A DNA stretch of 64,000 nt, taken from assembly GCA_023251725.1 (NCBI GenBank), contig JAHEYG010000003.1:1-64000 (forward strand), in the 5' to 3' direction. The notes beneath the pieces were generated by a model. The model was given only the letters and a program-made list of their open reading frames with translations. It was not told the origin of the DNA and did no database searches. Of the stretch, positions 50,098-59,964 are shown one piece after another (the stretch's first letter is position 1; each line of letters opens with the position of its first letter). The position numbers and the translations under genes are program-made. This DNA is from Sphingobacteriaceae bacterium. Its GTDB lineage: Bacteria; Bacteroidota; Bacteroidia; B-17B0; Aurantibacillaceae.

Positions 50098-52212
50098 TTA
50101 AGCACTCAACAAAGCAATACACTTATCAATTTCACGCACTAGTTCAGTAATCTGTTTCTTCATTACGGTTTTTTCATCAGTTACACCGTCTGAAGATTTA
50201 GCTAATATAATGTTCTTCCTGTGATTATTCAAACCTGTTACGTCAATACTCTGACTATCAATATTTTGAGATATATTACTAACCACTTCATTCATCTTTA
50301 ACAGCTGATTTGCCATTTCTTCTTTATCGTTAAGAAGTGATAAGCGATCGTTATTTAGTTCATCAATTTGTTTCACTAAATTTTCAATATGCGCAGTTTG
50401 TTCAACTGATTCTTGTTGGTTTGTTACAGAAGCGATTTGCTCTTCGGTGGAAGAAATTTTTGCATTAAGACTTTCAACTTCAGTTTTCAATTGTGCTACT
50501 TCATTTGTTAATGCCGCATTATTAGCTGAAAGAGTAGTTAATTCGAAATTCTTTTCGTTCAATGTTTCTTTTAATTCTTTAGCGCGACCCTTCACGCTCA
50601 TACCTGCCAGTTCTAATTCAGATTTTAAAAGTTTTAATTCTTCTTCCTGAGCTTCTACTTTATCCTGAGCAATATTAATTTCGTTAATTAAATTAGTATT
50701 TTCGGCTAACAGTTTTTGATTTTCAACTTCTTTAGCTTGTAATTCTTGCTGACTAAGAACTTCCAATTCAGATTTAAAAGTTTCGAAAGTGCTTTCTTTT
50801 TCAGAAACTTCACCTAATGATTTTTCAATCTCACTATTTAAACGCTCAATTTCCGATTTTGAATAACCTAACTCTGCATTCTTTGAAGAAACAGAAGAAC
50901 TAAGTTCTGCAATAGAATTAGCTTTAGTGGCAAGATCAGTCTCGAGTTCAGAAATAGTTTCACTTAATTTACTTAACTCGTTATTTAAATTTTGCACCTG
51001 CTCACCTTGCGATTGTTGCTGAGCATTTTTGTAATTTTCGAATTCGCTTGTAAGATTCGAGTGAGCTTCGCCTTGGGAAGTTAATTCACCAATTTTAAGT
51101 TCGAGCTCTCTTGTTAAGTCTTCAATTTTGGTAGTGTGCTCATCTAAATTACTAACAAGTTCTCTTATTTTTTCTTTGAAGTTTTCGTTTTCAATGGCAA
51201 ATTTATTTAAGTCCTCAGTTAATTTGGTGTTTTGTTCGTTAGAATGTATTAAGGTATTTGATAAACGCTCTTCGTATTCGGCTTTTAAGTTTTCTAAATC
51301 CGTTCCGGCCATTGCCATTAGCGAATTTATTTGTGATTCGTGCTCGGTAATTAAACTTTGCTCTTTAGAAGAAAAAGAAGAAGTAAGTTCTTCAATTTTC
51401 TCACTAATCAAACGTTCGAATTCAAGTTTTTGCGAATCAACAGTATTTTGTAAAGAATTAATTTGATTGGCAAAAATTGTTGTATTGTCGATTTGTTTTT
51501 TAGTATAAGCATCTTCCAAACGGGCTAATTTTCCTTCGTACTCGTTAGTTAATGTTTCTATTTGTAATGAAGAAGCTTCTGCATTATCACGTAACTGAGT
51601 TTCATAATTTGATTTAAGCTGTGTAATCTCAGAAGTAAAACTTTCATTTAATGAAGCCAATTCCGACTCGTTTTTAGTAGTTAAGTCAGCTTCTTTCTCT
51701 GCCATAGCTTGAGCTAAAGCATTTATTTTTTGCTCATACTCATCACGCACACCAATTTCGCGATAGTGTGTGTTAGAACGTAATTCTTCAATATGTTTTG
51801 TCAGTTCGGTTTTAACGGCATTAATTTCTTCTTCAGATGCATTTTTTACACCACGAATTTTTTCTTCGTATTCGCCCGAAATACCGTCTAAACGACTTTG
51901 TAAATTTTCAATTTCATTTAAATGAGAGGTAATCTCATCTTGTTTCGCCTGCAATTGTTCTTTTATGCTCGAACGTAATTCTTTAAACGAAATTAATTCT
52001 GATTTGTAATTCAGATTATCGCGCTCCATCACTACCATTTTTGTATTTAAAACATCAATGGTAACTTGTAAACGTTTGCAGTCTTCGTCGCGCTCAATTA
52101 ATTGATTACGGTAATCGCTTAAAGAGCGTTTTAAGTTAATGTACTCTTTTCGAAGAGTTACATCACTGTCTAAAACTTGCTGTAATTCGGTTTTTAAATT
52201 TTCTGCGTTCAT
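50098..52212 (-). CDS. Long coiled-coil protein upstream of zapA
   Basis: About 704 aa, heptad-rich; start MNAENLKTELQQ preferred over ORF start at 52380. Confidence 0.88.
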   Translation of the reverse strand: MNAENLKTELQQVLDSDVTLRKEYINLKRSLSDYRNQLIERDEDCKRLQVTIDVLNTKMVVMERDNLNYKSELISFKELRSSIKEQLQAKQDEITSHLNEIENLQSRLDGISGEYEEKIRGVKNASEEEINAVKTELTKHIEELRSNTHYREIGVRDEYEQKINALAQAMAEKEADLTTKNESELASLNESFTSEITQLKSNYETQLRDNAEASSLQIETLTNEYEGKLARLEDAYTKKQIDNTTIFANQINSLQNTVDSQKLEFERLISEKIEELTSSFSSKEQSLITEHESQINSLMAMAGTDLENLKAEYEERLSNTLIHSNEQNTKLTEDLNKFAIENENFKEKIRELVSNLDEHTTKIEDLTRELELKIGELTSQGEAHSNLTSEFENYKNAQQQSQGEQVQNLNNELSKLSETISELETDLATKANSIAELSSSVSSKNAELGYSKSEIERLNSEIEKSLGEVSEKESTFETFKSELEVLSQQELQAKEVENQKLLAENTNLINEINIAQDKVEAQEEELKLLKSELELAGMSVKGRAKELKETLNEKNFELTTLSANNAALTNEVAQLKTEVESLNAKISSTEEQIASVTNQQESVEQTAHIENLVKQIDELNNDRLSLLNDKEEMANQLLKMNEVVSNISQNIDSQSIDVTGLNNHRKNIILAKSSDGVTDEKTVMKKQITELVREIDKCIALLSA

Positions 52213-52369
52213 TGGTATTATTTTAGTTTGCGAAATAGTAAATTTACTTTGGGCTAAAAATAGACAATACCTTAGCGCTAAATTTTGCTGAAGCACATTA
52301 TGATTCAACACTGCTTTGTTAATTAAACCTGAGGTAATTAAGAATTGAGTGTTAATAACCATCGCAAAA

Positions 52370-52422
52370 CCCCTTTCCATAAAGGAGAGGGTGTCGCGCT
52401 GAATGGCGTTACGGGTGAGGTC
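52370..52422. repeat. REP-like palindromic element, second member of the rpoB-rpoC spacer family
   Basis: Reverse complement GACCTCACCCGTAACGCCATTCAGCGCGACACCCTCTCCTTTATGGAAAGGGG; shares CCTCACCC and CCTCTCC...GGGG with 5328-5360. Confidence 0.55.
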
Positions 52423-52492
52423 AATCTGAGCAATGATGATTTTATTTCAGCCAATAATTTTGTTACTTTGCTATTCATTAAGATTTAAAACC

Positions 52493-53701
52493 ATGCTACC
52501 ATTTTCGCCGCCACGTATTGATGATAAAATTTGTGATGAGGTTGTTGCCGCCTTAAAATCAGGTTGGATAACCACCGGACCGCGCACCAAAGATTTCGAA
52601 AAACGAATTACAAAATATTGCGGAAACAAGTCTACTTTGTGTTTAAATTCCGCTACAGCGGGATTGGAAATTATGCTGCGTTGGTTTGGGGTGGGAGAAG
52701 GCGATGAAGTTATTGTGCCTGCGTACACCTATTGCGCTACAGCGAATGTAGTGATTCATTGCGGCGCTACACCGGTTTTTGTGGATACGAATGAAACTGA
52801 TTTTAATATTAATATCCAATCGTTAGAAAAAGCGATCACTAATAAAACAAAAGTAATTATGCCCGTTGATTTTGCGGGAATGCCCTGCGATTTTGATGAG
52901 ATAAATAAATTGGTTCAAACACATAAAAACTTATTTAATGCAGGAAATGATATTCAGAAACAATTAGGAAGAATATTAATTCTGGCCGATGCGGCGCATT
53001 CGTTCGGCGCTACTTATAAAACAAAAAAAACCGGAACGCTTTGTGATGTTTCTGTTTTTTCGTTTCACGCTGTAAAAAATTTAGTAACCGCCGAAGGCGG
53101 AGCCATTTGCCTTAACTTACCCGAACCTTTTAATAATGATGAAATTTATAAATACCTCTGCATAAAAACACTGCACGGACAAAATAAAGATGCCTTAGCA
53201 AAAACGCAAAAAGGAAACTGGAAATACGATGTAATTGAAGCCGGATACAAATGTAACATGACAGATATTTCAGCGGCCATCGGATTAATTGAAATTGAAC
53301 GGTACGATAATGATACTTTAGTAAAACGTAAGCACATTGTTGATTTGTATAATAAAGGATTATCGGCTGACAAAAGATTTCATTTGCCTTTATTGAAAGA
53401 CGAAACGCGTACTTCGTGCTATCATTTATATCCTTTGCGAATAAATAATATTAGCGAAGCGCAGCGAGATGCTATTATTCAGGAAATATTTAATCAGGAG
53501 GTTTCGGTTAATGTGCATTTTATTCCTGTGCCCGCCATGAGTTTTTATAAAAAATTAGGTTACGATATTAAAAACTATCCCACCGCTTATAATAATTACG
53601 CTAACGAAATTAGTTTGCCTTTATATTATAATTTAACCGACGAACAGGTTAATACCGTTATTGTAGCCACCATTAATGCTGTAAATAAAGTTTTGTGCTA
53701 A
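52493..53701 (+). CDS. DegT/DnrJ/EryC1/StrS-family PLP aminotransferase
   Basis: MLPFSPPRIDDK ... ALKSGWITTGPRTKDFE ... DAAHSFGATYKTKKTGTLCDVSVFSFHAVKNL. Confidence 0.95.
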   Translation: MLPFSPPRIDDKICDEVVAALKSGWITTGPRTKDFEKRITKYCGNKSTLCLNSATAGLEIMLRWFGVGEGDEVIVPAYTYCATANVVIHCGATPVFVDTNETDFNINIQSLEKAITNKTKVIMPVDFAGMPCDFDEINKLVQTHKNLFNAGNDIQKQLGRILILADAAHSFGATYKTKKTGTLCDVSVFSFHAVKNLVTAEGGAICLNLPEPFNNDEIYKYLCIKTLHGQNKDALAKTQKGNWKYDVIEAGYKCNMTDISAAIGLIEIERYDNDTLVKRKHIVDLYNKGLSADKRFHLPLLKDETRTSCYHLYPLRINNISEAQRDAIIQEIFNQEVSVNVHFIPVPAMSFYKKLGYDIKNYPTAYNNYANEISLPLYYNLTDEQVNTVIVATINAVNKVLC

Positions 53702-54288
53702 AACGTTTATTTGATATTGTTTGTTCTTTAATAGGATTGATGATATTATGTCCGTTTTTGGTTTTATTTGCACTGCTCATCATTTTCACTTCGGGCTTTC
53801 CTGTATTTTATTTGCAAACGCGGGTGGGAAAAAATAGCAAAGATTTTATTTTATTTAAATTTCGCAGCATGCGAACGAATGCCGACAAGCAGGGTTTGCT
53901 GACCGTTGGCCGGGATGAGCGCATAACTGGGATGGGATATTTTTTGAGGAAATATAAATTAGATGAACTGCCTCAATTGTTTAATGTTTTGTTTGGCAAT
54001 ATGAGTTTGGTAGGACCTCGCCCCGAAGTAAGAAAGTACATTGATTTGTATAATGAAGAACAAAAAAAAGTTTTATTGGTAAAACCCGGCATTACCGATT
54101 ACGCCTCTTTAGATTACATTAACGAAAACGAATTGCTTTCAAAATCTCAAAACCCCGAAGAAACTTATATTAAAGAGATAATGCCTGCAAAGTTGGAGTT
54201 GAATATGAAGTATATTAAAGAGGCAGGCTTTGGTACGGATTTGAAAATTATTTTTAGGACGATTGGGAGAATTTTTAGTAGGCAGTAG
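53695..54288 (+). CDS. Undecaprenyl-phosphate sugar transferase (bacterial sugar transferase family)
   Basis: LKRLFDIVCSLIGL ... FRSMRTNADKQG ... LRKYKLDELPQLFNVLFGNMSLVGPRPEV. Confidence 0.95.
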   Translation: MLKRLFDIVCSLIGLMILCPFLVLFALLIIFTSGFPVFYLQTRVGKNSKDFILFKFRSMRTNADKQGLLTVGRDERITGMGYFLRKYKLDELPQLFNVLFGNMSLVGPRPEVRKYIDLYNEEQKKVLLVKPGITDYASLDYINENELLSKSQNPEETYIKEIMPAKLELNMKYIKEAGFGTDLKIIFRTIGRIFSRQ

Positions 54289-54318
54289 GCAGTGGCAGTT
54301 GGCAGTAGCAGTGGCAGT
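54277..54318. repeat. AGTAGGC/AGTGGC tandem array overlapping 3' end of sugar transferase
   Basis: AGTAGGC AGTAGGC AGTGGC AGTTGGC AGTAGC AGTGGC AGT. Confidence 0.8.
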
Positions 54319-54392
54319 CAATTATTAGGACGCCGAGCCCGTCGAGGCGGGATTAGAAAGATTATTTTTATTCAATAACCCTTAACCTTTTT

Positions 54393-55145
54393 CTACAACT
54401 TCCTAATAACATGATTAAATCCATTCGACATGCGCAAACATTCTACCTTATAATACAGTGTAGATTTTGCAGATGCTTTTTCGGAAGATAATTTTTCCCG
54501 GAAACGGTATTTTAAATAATATAATTTAGATTTTATTTTAATGTGCAATCGTATTTTAAAAGCAATAAATCCGCGAAGCCATTCTATAGAAAATGGCGCC
54601 ATTAAAACCGCCAAATGATAATCAATACCAAATCTTCTGCCGCCGCTAATCACTTCCAGTTTCATTCCGTTTTTTGCAGCGTAATTTTCTATTCCTTTAA
54701 ACGACAAATGCGAATAAGAAATTTCATGAAAACATTCCATAAAAGCAATATATCCCACAAACACGCCGCCTTTTTTTAATATTCTTCCGATTTCTTTAAA
54801 AGCCAGTTCAACGTTAGGCACATGCTCCACTACCGAAGTCATAATAACCACATCAAAACTTTCATCTTCAAAAGGCAAGTCTTCTGCGCTGGCTATAACG
54901 GTCTGCGCACCTCCCTCAAATGGCTCAACACCCACCCAAATACCGCCGGCTTTTTCTACCGTGTTTTTGGTGCGGCCAAATCCGCAACCAATGTCCACCA
55001 CTTTTTTCCCACCCTTAGAAAGTTCGGCCAAATTATAAACCAATTCGTTTATTTTTATTTCGCAGTTGGGTGCCTGATCTTCTAAGGTTAACGATAATCT
55101 TACACCTTTAGCTAATGGTTGTCCGCTATTAATTACTTCCTTCAT
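54393..55145 (-). CDS. SAM-dependent methyltransferase (type 11)
   Basis: VVDIGCGFGRTKNTVEKAGGIWVGVEPF ... ASAEDLPFEDESFDVVIMTSVVEHV. Confidence 0.92.
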   Translation of the reverse strand: MKEVINSGQPLAKGVRLSLTLEDQAPNCEIKINELVYNLAELSKGGKKVVDIGCGFGRTKNTVEKAGGIWVGVEPFEGGAQTVIASAEDLPFEDESFDVVIMTSVVEHVPNVELAFKEIGRILKKGGVFVGYIAFMECFHEISYSHLSFKGIENYAAKNGMKLEVISGGRRFGIDYHLAVLMAPFSIEWLRGFIAFKIRLHIKIKSKLYYLKYRFREKLSSEKASAKSTLYYKVECLRMSNGFNHVIRKL

Positions 55146-55155
55146 CCAATAAAAA

Positions 55156-56046
55156 TTAAAGAAATTTTTCGAGACGTTTCAGTTCTTCTACCTTATCAAC
55201 ATAACCCAGTTTTTCGAACGAATAAACCAGGTTATTAAGTATGCGTTTTATCATTTCTAAATTACTGCAAGGCAAGTAATATTTATTTTCGGGTTCAATG
55301 TTGAGTTGTTTTAAAAATGAGTCAATATCTTTCTGACTAAAAATTAAACCCTTACTAAACGGATTCACATAAAATAAAATATTATCCGATAAAGTTTTGT
55401 GTGTAGTGTCGTACAAATTCGCATAATCATTTACATAAGCTAAAACAAAATGCTGAGGTAAATTTACGCCGTAAATAGGAATGTTTAGCTCTTTGCACAC
55501 CAAGGCATAAACAACACTCAACATAACAGGATTTCCTTTTTTACTTTCGAGAACTACGTTTATAAAAGAATTTTGCGGCGCGTGATAATTGGTAATGTTG
55601 CCGCTAAATTGATGAACTTCAAATAAAATGTGATTAATTATTTTTACTTTTTCAAGTGCCGTTAAATCATCGTGAATTTCTAACCAAACATCCTGCTTAA
55701 TTTGTGCAATTTGCTTTTTGAGTTTATTCTCATCTAAGTCGGGATACTGAAAACGCGCAATTAAACAAACGCCTTTAAATAAATCTTCCTGTTCGTGCTC
55801 GGCCCAGTGTTTAAGCGCCTTTTGAAGGGCCTCGAAATGTATGTCGTGAATAATAATTTCAATGCGTTTTTGCATGATAATATCAAAACTATTTTCCCAA
55901 GCTGTTTCGAGGTGCGGAATGGCTTGCGGACCAAGCATAATAAAACGGTCTTTTACCTGCGAATAAATGGTTTCGTCGGGGTCGTCGAGCAAAGTAATCA
56001 AGGCGATTACTTCTTTTAAGTTCATTTCGTTTTTTCCCGGCTTCAT
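55156..56046 (-). CDS. SirB1/transglutaminase-like family protein
   Basis: ESKKGNPVMLSVVYALVCKELNIPIYGVNLPQHFVLAY. Confidence 0.85.
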   Translation of the reverse strand: MKPGKNEMNLKEVIALITLLDDPDETIYSQVKDRFIMLGPQAIPHLETAWENSFDIIMQKRIEIIIHDIHFEALQKALKHWAEHEQEDLFKGVCLIARFQYPDLDENKLKKQIAQIKQDVWLEIHDDLTALEKVKIINHILFEVHQFSGNITNYHAPQNSFINVVLESKKGNPVMLSVVYALVCKELNIPIYGVNLPQHFVLAYVNDYANLYDTTHKTLSDNILFYVNPFSKGLIFSQKDIDSFLKQLNIEPENKYYLPCSNLEMIKRILNNLVYSFEKLGYVDKVEELKRLEKFL

Positions 56047-56111
56047 GTGCAAAAGCAAAAATAAACGAAGCGTCGCACTGTTTTAGAAAGAAGCGTTTAT
56101 ATTTTCAACAA

Positions 56112-56981
56112 TCAGATTGTTAATCGCTCTAAACTTTTTTCTATTAATAAGTCTACACTTTTACCGTAATCTTTGGTAAATTCTTTCCTAACTCGGTTAG
56201 CGATGATTACGCAAGCGGTTAGGCAATTGTGCCCGAGATGTTTGCCCAGGCCGTACAGCGCTGAGGTTTCCATTTCGAAATTGGCAATTAGCAAACCGTT
56301 ATGAGAGAAATTTGTTAATAACTCGTTTAAATTTTTGATGGAGGCGTTCAAACGAAGTTGACGGCCTTGCGGACCATAAAATCCGGGCGCGGTGGCGGTG
56401 ATGCCAACATGATTACCTGTTTTAAATTTTTCTAAAAGAATTTCTGAACCTTTTACACAATAGGGGTAAGGTAAATTTTTTAGCCACGATGTGTGTTTAA
56501 TAAATGCTTCGCTTATTTCGTTTTCGTTTATTGAATTTAAATTTTCGTAAAAATTTAAAAGTCCGTCGAAGCCCAAACCGTGCGAGCTTACAACAATGTC
56601 GTTAACAGCAATATTTTGTTGCAAAGCGCCACTGGTTCCTAAACGAATAATATTTAGTGTGCGAAGTTTTGAGTTGAGTTCGCGTGTTTCCGGATTAATA
56701 TTTACGGCGGCATCGAGTTCGTTTAAAACAATATCAATATTATCGGTACCAATTCCGGTGGAGAGGACCGTTATACGTTTGTTATTAAAAATTCCGGTGT
56801 GAGTAATAAATTCGCGGTGTTGTGTTTTAAAATCTATTTTAGAAAAATGTTTAGAAATTTCTGAAACACGATTCTGATCTCCAACAACAATTACATCATC
56901 TGCAATATCTTCATTTTTTAAATTGATGTGATAAACGCGGTTTTCTTTTGTAAGAATTAATTCGGTTTCGGGGAATTTCAT
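56112..56981 (-). CDS. Nucleoside phosphorylase (uridine phosphorylase-like)
   Basis: VIVVGDQNRVSEISKHF ... STGIGTDNIDIVLNEL ... IRLGTSGALQ ... FEMETSALYGLG. Confidence 0.9.
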   Translation of the reverse strand: MKFPETELILTKENRVYHINLKNEDIADDVIVVGDQNRVSEISKHFSKIDFKTQHREFITHTGIFNNKRITVLSTGIGTDNIDIVLNELDAAVNINPETRELNSKLRTLNIIRLGTSGALQQNIAVNDIVVSSHGLGFDGLLNFYENLNSINENEISEAFIKHTSWLKNLPYPYCVKGSEILLEKFKTGNHVGITATAPGFYGPQGRQLRLNASIKNLNELLTNFSHNGLLIANFEMETSALYGLGKHLGHNCLTACVIIANRVRKEFTKDYGKSVDLLIEKSLERLTI

Positions 56982-56992
56982 TGGGGGGGAAG

Positions 56993-57159
56993 GGTTATAA
57001 GGTTATAGGGGTATAGGGTTATAAGGTTATAGGGTTATAAGGTTATAAGGTTATAAGGTTATAGGGTTATAAGGTTATAAGGTTATAGGGTTATAGGGTT
57101 ATAAGGTTATAAGGTTATAGGGTTATCGGTTATAAGGTTATGGGGTTATAATGTTATTG
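56993..57159. repeat. Octamer array (GGTTATAA/GGTTATAG), about 20 copies
   Basis: Head-to-tail 8-mers with A/G alternation at the last base; begins 12 bp upstream of the minus-strand ATG at 56981. Confidence 0.97.
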
Positions 57160-57232
57160 CGTTAATTGTTATGAGTAAAGCTAAGAGATATTTTCCGAAA
57201 AAAATAATTGTAACAAATCTGGTTTTTAGTTT

Positions 57233-59959
57233 TTATGGTCGGTTTGTGTATGTAACAGTGCAATTTGGTAATTCTTTTTTTAATTTTTGTAGAAGTATTT
57301 CGGGCACTAAATCTATTACCAGAGTTTTTAATTTTTTTAATTTGAATAAGGGAGTAAAATCGCTGATGCTGTTTTTATCAATCCATAAGGCTTCCAAATT
57401 ATAAAGCTGTTCAATGCCCTTAATTTCTTTTATCTTATTATCGCTCAAATCAAGAGTTGTAAGATTTTTTGAATTTAAAAATGGGGTGATGGATGAAATA
57501 TTATTGGCAGAAGCCCGGAGTTCTTTCATATTTTTAAGATTCGCCAGTAATTTTATTCCGGTACGCACGCCGCAGCCCGAAATATTTAAACTTTGCAACT
57601 TAGTTAAATTTTCTACTCCTTCAATGTTATTAATTCGATTATTATCGAGATAAAGTGTTTTTAATTCGGATAAAGAAAATAGGTTGGAAACGGTTGTAAT
57701 TGTATTTGAGGAAAGATAAAGTTCTTTAAGATTTTTCCATTTTTCGATACCGTAAGTAGCCACTAAACGATTATATCCCAGTTGAAGCACTTCCAAATTC
57801 GGAAAAATAAGTTCTTCATTTTTAGTTTCAATAGCGGGAATAATGTAAGTAAGATAAGTTAAACCATTATCCGACAAATTCAGATCCTTTAAATTTTTGC
57901 ATCCTCCAAAAAATTTAGCGAAGTTGTTTGAAATAAAATCACTTAATAAATTTTGATGCAAATCCAAAATAGTCAAACGTGACAAAGCGGGAAATGAATC
58001 AATTTTTCCTTTAAAAGTGGCGCCAATAGATAAATTATCGAGACTCTCACATTTTGTGAGTTCCGAAAAATCGGTAATGGTATTGCCGGATAAATTTAAG
58101 TAGCTTAATTTTTTTAAGGCAGGAAAAGTGTTCAAGTTATTTATTTTTATGTTCGAAATATCAAGCGTTTGAATGTTGGGAACGTTTTTTAACCCGCTTA
58201 AATCAAAAATTGGATTGTTGCTGAGATAAAATTCGTTCAGTGCATTTAGCATTGGAAGTTTCTCAAGCGAATCAATTGCATTCGAATTAAGGGATAGTGT
58301 TTTTAAGTTGGGAAAATAAGAAATGCCATCTAACTTATTCAAATAATTGTTATCAAGATAAAGTATTTCTAAATTACTAATCACCTTAAGCGGTTCGAGC
58401 AAATTTGATTTAGAATTGGAGGCCGTTTGAATGTAATTATTTCTAAGGTCAATTTTTTTGATTAACTTTTTTTCATTAAGCGCAATGATTTCATTTATCA
58501 CTCTGTTTTTTTCGCTACAATACGATGGCCAGCCGGGATTTTGCATTTCTTTTAAAAAATTATAAAGTTTGCCATCCAGCCCGAGATTAAAACTCGAGAA
58601 AAAAGTTCCTTTAAGCGAATAGTAATAATCACGAGCTTCAAGATCGTCGTAACTTTTTATGGAATCGTGAAGCAGCAATAATTGCGGCAGATTTTTAAAA
58701 CTTAAGTCTACCAGATAATATTTTTCCAATTTTTTATTTTCTTTCAGCGCTTTATTGATATTGAAATCGGTAATTATCATATCCCAGTTAAACATAGCAC
58801 TTATTACTAAAATTAGGTAATAGCACCATGGATTTACTCTGAACAAAAACATATTACTTTTTAATTTCGAAACTTTAATAAAAGTGGTAATTAATCCAAT
58901 TAGGGTTAATCCCAAATAAACATACACACCAATTTTTTTGTAACTGATTCCGGCATCTTCTATATACATATTGTTACGGTAGGCATTTGAAAAAATCATA
59001 AAAATATTTTGAAGTATCCATAGGTAGGCAAGGGCTTTAAGAAATTTATTTTTGGGATAATAATTTAATCTGCCTCTGAAATAAAATAAAATAATAAGAA
59101 TGGCGCAGATGAGTGAAGTTATTAAAACTCCTATACCGTCATGAACAAATTGTCGGTGCTGAATTCCTTCGGGCAATTTTCCGTCGAACCAAAGATAATT
59201 TAGGTCAAGAACATTTAAGATAAGAAGCATTAAATTTAATATCCCGAATAATACAATACCCGAAACAAATTCGATATTTAATTTAAGAATGCGGTTCAGG
59301 AATTTTTTTTCGGGTTCAGCATCTTCGATGAGATTTCCTGAAATACCAGAATCAAATTTTGAAACGGCACCTAAGCGATGATAATAAAAAATGGGATACA
59401 TTAGTAAAAAACCACCGAGCGTAAAAAATACCCAGCTCCACGAAATAAAATCGAGATTAATATCTTTCGTAAAATCTTTAAAGAGCGGACTCGACGACTG
59501 GTACATAAAAAAGAAAAGTACAATCACTAAAAAAATAATTACTGAAACAATTATTCCCACAAAGGTGCGGGATGATTTTTGCTGTGATTTTTTACTGCGC
59601 TGAACCCAATCGAAAAATAAACTTACGGGTGTCATTCCAATGGAGACCGCAGTCATAATCATAGAAGTAAAAACAGAAGTGGCCGGTGCAAAACTGAGTA
59701 CAGATAAAAGTGAAAGGGAAATTATGTTTCCAATAATGGCGAGTGGGCTGGAATAATACATAATACAAGCTGAAGTAATAATTGAACCGAGGGCAACTAC
59801 CATCCAATCTTTATTTTTAATACGTTCGTGATTTATTATTGCAAAAGCACCAACGAGAAGTAAATTAAAAATTAAAAAATTTATTCCAGCGTTTTGCTCG
59901 TAAAATAAAAAGCTGTAGGTAAAAACCGAAATCAGCAGTATCCAGTCGTTCTTTTTCAT
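57233..59959 (-). CDS. Polytopic membrane protein with long C-terminal leucine-rich-repeat domain
   Basis: N-terminal half multi-TM; C-terminal half SDS22/internalin-like LRRs (NLEILYLDNNYLNKLDGISYFPNLKTLSLNSN...). Confidence 0.92.
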   Translation of the reverse strand: MKKNDWILLISVFTYSFLFYEQNAGINFLIFNLLLVGAFAIINHERIKNKDWMVVALGSIITSACIMYYSSPLAIIGNIISLSLLSVLSFAPATSVFTSMIMTAVSIGMTPVSLFFDWVQRSKKSQQKSSRTFVGIIVSVIIFLVIVLFFFMYQSSSPLFKDFTKDINLDFISWSWVFFTLGGFLLMYPIFYYHRLGAVSKFDSGISGNLIEDAEPEKKFLNRILKLNIEFVSGIVLFGILNLMLLILNVLDLNYLWFDGKLPEGIQHRQFVHDGIGVLITSLICAILIILFYFRGRLNYYPKNKFLKALAYLWILQNIFMIFSNAYRNNMYIEDAGISYKKIGVYVYLGLTLIGLITTFIKVSKLKSNMFLFRVNPWCYYLILVISAMFNWDMIITDFNINKALKENKKLEKYYLVDLSFKNLPQLLLLHDSIKSYDDLEARDYYYSLKGTFFSSFNLGLDGKLYNFLKEMQNPGWPSYCSEKNRVINEIIALNEKKLIKKIDLRNNYIQTASNSKSNLLEPLKVISNLEILYLDNNYLNKLDGISYFPNLKTLSLNSNAIDSLEKLPMLNALNEFYLSNNPIFDLSGLKNVPNIQTLDISNIKINNLNTFPALKKLSYLNLSGNTITDFSELTKCESLDNLSIGATFKGKIDSFPALSRLTILDLHQNLLSDFISNNFAKFFGGCKNLKDLNLSDNGLTYLTYIIPAIETKNEELIFPNLEVLQLGYNRLVATYGIEKWKNLKELYLSSNTITTVSNLFSLSELKTLYLDNNRINNIEGVENLTKLQSLNISGCGVRTGIKLLANLKNMKELRASANNISSITPFLNSKNLTTLDLSDNKIKEIKGIEQLYNLEALWIDKNSISDFTPLFKLKKLKTLVIDLVPEILLQKLKKELPNCTVTYTNRP

Positions 59960-59964
59960 AAGTG

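Noticed and set aside
52213-52380. N-terminal 56-residue extension of the coiled-coil ORF
   Set aside because: Runs through the REP-like element; coiled-coil protein begins naturally at MNAENLKTELQQ (52212).
56993-57159. GGTTATAR array as a CRISPR array
   Set aside because: Units are 8 bp head-to-tail with no spacers and no cas genes nearby.
57171-57404. 77-aa plus-strand ORF next to the octamer array
   Set aside because: Overlaps the 3' end of the LRR gene in antisense and lacks recognisable protein features.
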